A program made the position numbers and the translations under genes. The notes beneath the pieces are model-generated. The model was not told the origin of the DNA, searched no databases, and was given only the letters and a program-made list of their open reading frames with translations. Of a stretch of DNA of 64,000 bases, positions 28,505 through 35,511 are shown in pieces (positions within the stretch are counted from its first letter, which is position 1; each line of letters opens with the position of its first letter). The DNA is from Streptomyces violaceusniger (GTDB lineage: Bacteria; Actinomycetota; Actinomycetes; Streptomycetales; Streptomycetaceae): assembly GCA_005405945.1 (NCBI GenBank), contig BJHW01000001.1:8246001-8310000 (forward strand), in the 5' to 3' direction.

Positions 28505-29221
28505 ATGACTGCTGCACCTGAGAAGACTCCCAACGCCGGTAAGAAGGCCAAGGACCTCAACGAGGTCATCCGCTACACCCTGTGGTCGGTGTTCCGGCTG
28601 CGCGATGTGCTGCCGGAGGACCGCACCGGCTACGCCGACGAGGTCGAGGAGCTCTTCTCCCAGATCGCCGCCAAGGACGTCACCGTGCGCGGCACCTATG
28701 ACGTGTCCGGGCTGCGCGCCGACGCGGACGTCATGATCTGGTGGCACTCGGAGACCTCCGACGCCCTCCAGGAGGCGTACAACCTCTTCCGCCGCACCAG
28801 GCTGGGGCGGCACCTGGAGCCGGTGTGGTCCAACATGGCGCTGCACCGCCCGGCCGAGTTCAACAAGTCCCACATCCCGGCGTTCCTCGCGGACGAGAAC
28901 CCGCGCGAGTACGTGAGCGTGTACCCGTTCGTCCGCTCCTACGACTGGTACCTGCTGCCCGACGAGGACCGCCGCCGGATGCTCGCGGACCACGGCAAGA
29001 TGGCCCGCGGCTACCCCGATGTGCGCGCCAACACGGTGGCGTCCTTCTCGCTCGGCGACTACGAGTGGATCCTGGCCTTCGAGGCGGACGAACTGCACCG
29101 GATCGTGGACCTGATGCGCCATCTGCGCGGCTCCGAGGCGCGCCGTCACGTCCGCGAGGAGGTGCCGTTCTACACCGGACGGCGCAGGGCCGTCTCCGAA
29201 CTCGTCGCCGGTCTGGCCTGA
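28505..29221 (+). CDS. hemQ: Coproheme decarboxylase (HemQ), chlorite dismutase family
   Basis: Final enzyme of the coproporphyrin-dependent heme route: two oxidative decarboxylations of coproheme to heme b. 238 residues from ATG 28505. Conserved blocks are LNEVIRYTLWSVFRLRD, a TYDVSGLRADADVMIWWHSE strand, YVSVYPFVRSYDWYLLPDEDRRRMLADHGKMARGYP (in this order, 28915-29020), and FSLGDYEWILAFEADELHRIVDLMRHLR. The RRHVREEVPFYTGRR C-terminus is typical. The actinobacterial form uses a distal His rather than the Firmicute Tyr arrangement. It directly follows hemG in the same reading frame. With hemE upstream it supports a coproporphyrin pathway; hemH is not in this window. Confidence 0.93.
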   Translation: MTAAPEKTPNAGKKAKDLNEVIRYTLWSVFRLRDVLPEDRTGYADEVEELFSQIAAKDVTVRGTYDVSGLRADADVMIWWHSETSDALQEAYNLFRRTRLGRHLEPVWSNMALHRPAEFNKSHIPAFLADENPREYVSVYPFVRSYDWYLLPDEDRRRMLADHGKMARGYPDVRANTVASFSLGDYEWILAFEADELHRIVDLMRHLRGSEARRHVREEVPFYTGRRRAVSELVAGLA

Positions 29222-29235
29222 CGCCCCCTTACGGG

Positions 29236-29405
29236 GTGTCCGGCGCGTGGCAGGGGCTTAGCCTCTGGGTCCCGGGGTCTGGGGCCTGGGGCGGGGCCCA
29301 CGCCCGGACCCGGGGTCTGGGGCGGAGCCCCACGCGGCGGAGCCGCACATCGACGCTGTGTGGGAAGGGGCGGGGAGGGGAACAGCCCGCCGCAGGCGTC
29401 ACGAC
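29236..29405. repeat. GGGGCGGAGCCCC-type intergenic element (copy C)
   Basis: Fills the convergent gap between hemQ and the S33 peptidase. It reads ACGGGGTGTCCGGCG, two GGGTCTGGGGC segments, GGGGCGGAGCCCCACGCGGC, GGAGCCGCACATCGACGC, GGGAAGGGGCGGGGAGGGG, then CCCGCCGCAGGCGTCACGAC. This is the most complete copy of the element. Confidence 0.8.
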
Positions 29406-29428
29406 CCCGCACCGGCCCTGGCGACCCC

Positions 29429-31298
29429 TCACGGCGTGCCCGGGATCGTGGCCGGTTGCTTGCCCGACTCGGGCAGCGGGGCCGGTTCCGGTAGCGGCAC
29501 GGGCTCCGGGCGCGGAGCGCAGAAGGCGGACCGGCCCGGGGTCTTCCCGGTCAGCAGATAGGTGTCCACATGGCGGTTGACGCAGGCGTTCGGGCCGCCC
29601 CACAGACCGTGCGTGCCCGCCTTCCGCTCGGTCACCAGCGAGGAGCCGGGCAGCCGGTGCCACAGCTCCTTCGCCCCCGCGTACGGGGTCGCCGCGTCCC
29701 GCTCCGCTGACAGCAGCAGCACCGGCGGCAGCGTGACCCGGCCCGTCCTCCGGGGCCCACGGCCTCCAGGTTCCCCACATCGAGGGGGCGGCCGGGCTTC
29801 AGCGGCCAGAAGGCGCACGGCAGGTTCATCGCCACGTTGTCCCAGGTCTCGAAGGGCGCGCGGCGGGCGAGGGCGGTGTTGTCGCGGTCCCAGGTGGCCC
29901 AGGCGCGCGGCCAGGGCGCGTCGTTGCACTCCACGGCGGTGTAGACGGCGTTGCCGTTCTCGTCGTCGGCCGCCTCCGCCGGATCGGGCGCGGCGAGTTC
30001 GATCAGCGGCTCGTGGTCGCCGCGCAGATAGGCGGCCAGCGCCCGGGCGGCCGGGTCCCAGTAGGCGTCGTTGTAGCCGGTCCTCAGGAACGCGCTCTGG
30101 AGCTGGGCGGTGCCGACGACCCCGCCCGCCGGCTTCCGCGCCAGCCGCCGCCGCGCCTTCTCGTACGAGGCGAGCACCCGATCCGCGGTGGCGCCCAGGT
30201 GGTAGACGGCGTGGTGCCGGGCGACCCAGCGGCGCCAGTCCCGCCAGCGCCGCTCGAAGGCCAGCGACTGGTCGAGGTTGTCGCGGTACCAGATCTGCGA
30301 AGGAGCGGGGTTGACCACGCTGTCGAAGACCATCCGGCGCACCCGCCCCGGGAACAGCGTGGCGTACACGGCCCCGTAGTACGTGCCGTACGAGGCGCCC
30401 ACGAAGGTGAGCCGCCGCTCGCCCAGCGCGGCGCGCAGCACCTCCAGGTCGCGGGCGTTGTTCAGCGTCGTGTAGTGCGCGAGCGCGCGGCCCGAGCGGC
30501 GCACACAGCCGCGCACATAGGCGCGTGCCCGCGCCACCAGCCGCCGTTTGAAGGCGGCGGTGGGGTGCGGCGGGGAGCTGGTCGGCGCCTTGGCGTAGGC
30601 CGACGGCCGCTGGCAGGACAGCGGGGCGGAGCGGCCCACACCCCGGGGGGCGTAGCCGACGAAGTCGTAGGCGGCGGCCACCCGGCGGAAGGCGTCCCCG
30701 GCCGCGTACTCGGGGAACGCCATGCTGGAGGCCCCCGGCCCGCCGGGGTTGTAGACCAGCGCGCCCTGACGCCGGGCCTTCGGGCCGGTGGCCCGGATCC
30801 GGCTGACGGTGAGGGAGATGTGCTTGCCGCGCGGACGGGCGTAGTCGAGCGGTACGGAGACCTTTCCGCAGGTGATGGGGGCGGCCAGCGCCTCGGTGCG
30901 GGGGCAGCGGCGGAAGGTGATACCGCGCTGCGCCGCGCGCCGGGCGGCGAACGCCACGCCGCGGGCCGCGGCCGTGTCGCCGGGCGGGGCGGTGGCTGGG
31001 GCGGTCGAGGCGGCCGAGGCGGCCGAGGCGGACCAGGTGGTCCAGGTGGGCGCGGCAGTGGGGACGGGGGCGGCGGGCGCGGCGGGGGCCGAGCGGGTCG
31101 CGGAGGGCGCCGCCCCGCCGCACCGGCCGGGGGCGCGGCGGACCTGGTGGACCCGGTGGGCGTTGCGGGGATCGTGGCGGCGGCGGGGGCGGTGGGCGCG
31201 GCGAGCGGGCGGCCGGTGGCGGGCGTCGCGAGCAGCGCGCTCATGGCCAGCGACAGGGACAGCGGCCCGAGGATGCCGTACAGCGCTGCTGCTCTCAC
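29429..31298 (-). CDS. Secreted S33 (TAP-like) alpha/beta-hydrolase peptidase; two frameshifts as sequenced
   Basis: Exported tripeptidyl-aminopeptidase-like hydrolase. The signal peptide MRAAALYGILGPLSLSLAMS starts at ATG 31298 and is followed by an Ala/Pro-rich stretch. The oxyanion region is LVYNPGGPGASS, the nucleophile Ser sits in FVGASYGTYYG, the Asp lies in the VLLLSAERDAATPY region and the His in KAGTHGLWG. ACVNRHVDTYLLTGKTP is the typical TAP C-terminus. Frames change at 31128-31132 (5 G should be 6) and 29752-29755 (4 G should be 5). The gap to the upstream TIGR04222 gene is 85 bases, so co-transcription is plausible. Role: extracellular peptide trimming; natural substrate unknown. 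Confidence 0.85.
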
Positions 31299-31383
31299 TG
31301 GCCATCCCTTCGTGCATCGCGCGATGAAAGGGATATTTGGCGCGCCGGATGACCATGTAAAGCACCGGGCCGCGGTGTCGGGG

Positions 31384-32229
31384 TCAATGACCCCAATGCG
31401 TCTTCAGGGCCGCGCGCAGCGCCGGGTCGGGGAGGGCGGTGGTGCCGTGCACGGCGAGCGCGGTGAGCAGGCCGCCGTCCGCGTCAGCGCCGTCCGCGTC
31501 GCCGTCCGCGTCGCCGTCCGTGTCGCCGCCGTCCGTGTCGTCGCGGGAGCGCTGGGCGAGGGTGCGCCGAGGAGGCACGTCGATCCGGCCCAGCAGCCGC
31601 TGACCGGTGGGGGAGGCCCACCGCGAGTACGGATGCGCCTCGACCCGGGCGATCAGCAGACAACTCGCCGTCAGCAGCAGCGGCAGCACGAACCACGCGG
31701 CCACCGGACCGCGCCCCGCCGCGGGCGGTACGAGCAGCAGCGCGGCCGCCGCCGTCACCAGCACCAGCGCGCAGGCCGCGCGCACGTGCCGCACCGCGAC
31801 CGCCACATTCGTACCGGCCGAGGCGGACACCGCGAGCCCCGCCGCCACCAGCCGGTCACCCAGCGCCCGCACCGGGACGGCCGTGGCGAGCGCGGCCCGC
31901 ACCGGCCGCACCGGGGCCTGTCCCTCGGGCCCTATCGCGCTGAGCACGGCCCGCTCCAGCTCGTCCCGCCCGTCCGGGTCCACGACGGTGACCCAGCCGG
32001 TGTGCGCGAGCAGCAGCCGCCGTTCGCGGTACATCGTGACGAGGGCCAGATCCCCCACCCGGCCCGGCCCGCCGGACAGGAACGCCGCCTCGTACAGGTT
32101 CAGCCCCTTCCCGTCCGCCCCCGGATCGGGCTCCATCGGCTGAGCGGCGGCCACCGCCGCCAGGCACAGCCGCGTACAACTGACGACCGCCGCGCCGCAC
32201 GCGACGAGCAGGAAGAGGACCCACAACAT
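31384..32229 (-). CDS. TIGR04222-domain membrane protein A (no Cys-rich tail)
   Basis: 281 residues. An N-terminal hydrophobic anchor MLWVLFLLVACGAAVVSC, then the family core LNLYEAAFLSGGPGRVGDLALVTMY with the conserved AAFL-GGPGR motif. Two adjacent membrane helices lie near residue 150 (CALVLVTAAAALLLV and WFVLPLLLTASCLLIA), then the Asp/Gly-rich DDTDGGDTDGDADGDADG and a short ordered C-terminus. Unlike its upstream paralogue it lacks the Gly/Cys tail that usually follows this domain. Function unknown; its position next to the DUF692 gene and its paralogue suggests a shared process. Confidence 0.78.
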   Translation of the reverse strand: MLWVLFLLVACGAAVVSCTRLCLAAVAAAQPMEPDPGADGKGLNLYEAAFLSGGPGRVGDLALVTMYRERRLLLAHTGWVTVVDPDGRDELERAVLSAIGPEGQAPVRPVRAALATAVPVRALGDRLVAAGLAVSASAGTNVAVAVRHVRAACALVLVTAAAALLLVPPAAGRGPVAAWFVLPLLLTASCLLIARVEAHPYSRWASPTGQRLLGRIDVPPRRTLAQRSRDDTDGGDTDGDADGDADGADADGGLLTALAVHGTTALPDPALRAALKTHWGH

Positions 32230-32559
32230 GGCCGAGTTCTACTCGACCCGGCCGCCACCGCGCCACGGTTTTCACGATATGAGCGACTCGCGCGCATGCG
32301 GAGAGCTCCGCGTAGACCGGCGAGGGGTGTCCGACGGATCGTGACGCCTGCGGCGGGCAGCTCTCCCCTCCCCGCCCCTTCCCTCAACTGGGGCTCCGCC
32401 CCGACCCCGGCCGGACGACCCGGATGTGTGCGGGCGCCCGGCACGGGCGTCCGCCGGTGCGGGTGTTCGCGCCGGCAACGGTCGGGCGGGCCGGAGCCGG
32501 CCGTCCGCACTCGGCACCCGCGGGTGGTGGTGCCGGGCGTGGCCCTTCGTCGTGGCGGC
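32230..32559. repeat. GGGGCGGAGCCCC-type intergenic element (copy D)
   Basis: 330 bases between the two TIGR04222 genes with no credible ORF. 32325-32410 holds GTGACGCCTGCGGCGGGC, CTCCCCTCCCCGCCCCTTCC and TGGGGCTCCGCCCCGACC, the inverted-order version of copy C. It may also contain the promoter of TIGR04222 gene A. This is the only copy not in a convergent gap. Confidence 0.7.
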
Positions 32560-33575
32560 TCAGCCGCCTCCGCAGCCGCCGCCCCCGCCACCGCCCCCGC
32601 AGCCCCCGCCACCACCGCAGCCCGAACCGCCGCCCCGCCTCCGCCGCAGGACGAGCCGCCGCAGGAGGAGCCTCCGCAGCCGGAACCGCCTCTGCCGCCG
32701 CCCCCTCCGCACCACGATCCGCCGCCGGAGTCCAAGGGCCCCGACGACCCCGACGAACTCGGGTCGGTCGCCGAACCCGACGCGGCGGGCACCTTTTGCG
32801 CGTCCAGCAGTTGGGCCCGCAACAGTGGATCGTCGGCCAGGGCGGCCGCACCGGTCAGCGCGACGACGACCGCCACGGGGACCGTCGCCGGATGGCCGAC
32901 GGACCGGGCGCGCCGTATGCCGACCCCCGAATCCCTCCGGTACGTCGCCAGGGCCCGCTGCCCGGTGCCGGTCAGCCGGCGCTTGCCCGCACCGGCGCAG
33001 ATTCCGCCGACGAGGAAGCCGATGAACAGAGCCGGGGCGATCTTGAGGATCAGCGGAAGTTCGTCGCTGTCCGTGATGTTGACGGCCATCGCGATGCCCA
33101 GGAACGTGCCCGCGAAGCAGAGCCCGACCTGGAGCCGTGCCAGCCCGTGCCAGAACCGGAGGGCGTCCGGCCGCACCATCAGCCCGCGCTCCGCCAGTTG
33201 GTCGCCGATCGCCTGCACCGCCGGACTGCGCATCAACTCCCGGCGCAGCCAGTTCAGGCCGCCGTGCGGGGAGATGGCGCACAACCGCAGCAGCTCCTCC
33301 TCGACCGGGCCGCGCGCGACCGGCTGCCGTACGGAGACCACGCCGGGGTCGCCGATCGCCAGCCGCCCGTCCGCGTACATGGCGCTGATCACGGTGTCCG
33401 CCACCCGCCCCGGCCCGCCCGCCAGGAACGCGGCCTCCAGCAGGTCGTGCGCCCGGGCGTGCACCTGCCCCGGGACCTCCCTGCGCCGGGCCCGGACCGT
33501 ACCGGAGATGAGCACGACCGACGACACGGCGACCGCCAGGTAGACCAGGGCCACGACCGCGCCCATGCCGGTCAC
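32560..33575 (-). CDS. TIGR04222-domain membrane protein B with Cys/Gly-rich C-terminal tail; frameshifted as sequenced
   Basis: About 338 residues after repair. N-terminal membrane anchor GAVVALVYLAVAVSSVVLI, core LLEAAFLAGGPGRVADTVISAMY, and membrane helices LQVGLCFAGTFLGIAMAV and ALFIGFLVGGICAG. The tail has SWCGGGGGRGGSGCGG, two SSCGG elements, then SGCGGGGGC and a final GCGGG. In all there are 7 Cys in about 55 residues made almost only of Gly, Ser and Cys. The tail requires one added C at 32633-32636; without it the frame turns Ala/Arg-rich. GTG 33575 overlaps the DUF692 stop codon by 4 bases, so the enzyme and this protein are translationally coupled. The tail is a plausible substrate for that enzyme. 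Confidence 0.8.
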
Positions 33576-35138
33576 CGCCCCCCGCTCAGCGCGAGCCGGA
33601 CCCGGCGGGCCAGCCGTGCCGCCGGATGGGACGGCAGGGGCGCGGGCCCGGACCGCTCCTGCCACCACAGCGTCAGGCGACGCCGGGCGGCCGCGTTCTC
33701 GGGACGGCCGTCCGCCAGCAGATGCTCGGCGAACGACAGCGCGTCGCGGCGGTAGCCGCCGGTCATCGGGCGGCCGTCGGCGTACCGCGCGAACGCGGGG
33801 CGGTAGCCGGTGCCCAGGATCTCGGGCAGCTCTGGGGCCACCTTGGCGACCACGGACGCCCGCTTGGCGGTCAGCGCCGCGCTCTGCACCCGCAGCCGCC
33901 GCCGGTCGAAGCCCTCGGGCGGCGGGGTGCCGCCGACCAGCGCGGACAGCAGCGCGGCCTGAGCGAGCGCCAGCCGCTCCCGGACGGCGTCCGGCACGGA
34001 AGCGTCGGGCGCGCCGGACGCCCCCACCGAAACCTCAGCGACCCCGGCCTCGGTCCCGGCCCCGGCTCCGGCCTCGGTCTCCGTCTCGGCCCCGGCCTTG
34101 GTCCCGGTCCCGCCCTCGGGTCCGGTCCCGGCCTCGGAGTCGGCCCCGGCGTCGGTCCCGGCCTTGGTCCCGGCCTTGGTCCCGGTCCCGCCCTCGGCTC
34201 CGGTCCCGGCCTTGGCCTCGGCGTCGGTCCCGGCCCCGGCTCCGGCCTCGGTCCCGCCCTCGGCTCCGGCTCCGGCCCCGGCCCCGGTCCCGGTCCCGGT
34301 CCCGGTCCCGGCCCCGCCCCCGCCGCCGTCACCGCGCGGATGGCGTCCAGCTCGCCCGCCAGCTCCTCCGCCGCCGGGAAGTCCTCGTCGCGTTCCAGCA
34401 GCACCCCGGGCGGCGTCGTACGGGCGCACAGTTCGGCGAGCACGTCGAGCACCGGCTGGGTCACCGGATGGGCGTGGCTGTCGTGCCACACCCCGTCCCG
34501 CTCCACCCCGCCCGCCACATGGACGTAGGCGATCGCCGACGTGGGCAGCTCGTCCAGCGCCTTGGCCGGGTCCTCGCCCCGGTTGACATGGTTGGTGTGC
34601 AGGTTGGCCACGTCGATGAGCAGCCGCACCCCCGTGCGCTCCACGAGCTCGGCCAGGAACTGGCCCTCCGTCATCTCCTCGCCGGGCCAGGAGATCAGCG
34701 CCGCGATGTTCTCCACCGCGAGCGGCACCGGTAGCGCGTCCTGCGCGATGCGCACGTTCTCGCACAGCACGTCCAGCGCGTCACGCGTCCGCGGCACCGG
34801 CAGCAGATGCCCGGCCTCCATGGCCGGTGACGCGGTCAGCGGCCCCCCGGCCCTGACGAACGCGATGTGCTCGCTGACCAGCGGCGAGCCCAGCGCCTCG
34901 GCCCGCTCGGCCAGCGCCCGGAGGCGGCCGGGGTCGGGCCGCTCGGCTCCCCGAGGCCGAGCGACACCCCGTGTGGGACCACCGTGGTCCCGCGCTCGCG
35001 CAGCCGCCGGAGCGCGTCCGGCACATGGTCGGGGCAGATGTTCTCCGCCACCACCTCCACCCAGTCGATGCCGGGCAGCCGCGCGATGTCGTCGGCGATC
35101 TCCGGTCGCCAGCCGATTCCGGTACCGAGGCGCACCAT
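33572..35138 (-). CDS. DUF692 multinuclear non-heme iron oxidase (MNIO)-like protein with C-terminal extension; frameshifted as sequenced
   Basis: TIM-barrel DUF692 domain (residues about 1-275): MVRLGTGIGWRPEIADDI, then metal-ligand motifs VVPHGVSLGLG, PLVSEHIAFV, PLAVENIAALISW, LLIDVANLHTNHVNRG, YVHVAGG, HDSHAHPV and LLERDEDFP. The His, Asp, Asn and Glu ligands expected in MbnB-type enzymes appear present. A Thr/Ala/Gly/Pro low-complexity linker (34036-34325) leads to an Ala/Leu/Arg-rich helical domain: FDRRRLRVQSAALTAKRAS, ILGTGYRPAFARYA and ALSFAEHLLADGRP. Frame changes: 34949-34952 (4 C should be 5) and one within about 34301-34325. Known family members modify Cys of peptide substrates. 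The coupled TIGR04222 protein B supplies a Cys-rich tail. Confidence 0.84.
34036..34325. repeat. Hexanucleotide repeat tract coding for the DUF692 protein linker
   Basis: Nearly continuous run of TCCCGG, CCCCGG, CCTCGG and TCCGGC type hexamers. Because the unit is 6 bp, every frame stays open: one reads Gly-Thr/Gly-Ala, another Gly-Pro. The true linker frame therefore cannot be read directly from sequence; only the flanking domains fix it. Confidence 0.85.
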
Positions 35139-35511
35139 GGCTCCCCCTCCTCGTTCCGTACCGCGTCCCCCGCGGTGAGTTCTCGCGTGCCGGGGTCATG
35201 ACCCCATAGAGGCAGGACGAATCCCCCGGCCCCGTGGTTCAGAGGTTCATTTGAGCTTCGGGGTGTCACGGCGAGGGCGCCCGCGGGGCCGTCGGCCGAC
35301 GGCCCGGCCACCGCCCGCCCGGTGGCCGCCCGGTGGCCGTCCGGGCGGTGGTTCAGGTCGTGGTTCAGGTCGTGGCTCAGGTCGTGACCCGGGAGGCGCG
35401 AAAGGTCACCGGCTGGGTGGAGTCCCTGAATATGGTCACTGTTACAAAAAATTGGGGCCCTATGGCGACAGACGTTCAGAGGGGAAAATAGGATCGGTCT
35501 GGTCTGGGGGG
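35139..35511. promoter_or_regulatory. Divergent promoter region of the DUF692 operon and the PBP gene
   Basis: 373 bases without a gene. A perfect 14-bp palindrome GGGGTCATGACCCC at 35192-35205 lies about 55 bases upstream of the DUF692 start. GTGGTTCAGGTC-type short repeats lie at 35348-35388. An AT-rich patch, GTTACAAAAAATTGGGG near 35440 and GAAAATAGGAT near 35484, is the likely promoter zone for the plus-strand PBP gene. Confidence 0.55.
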
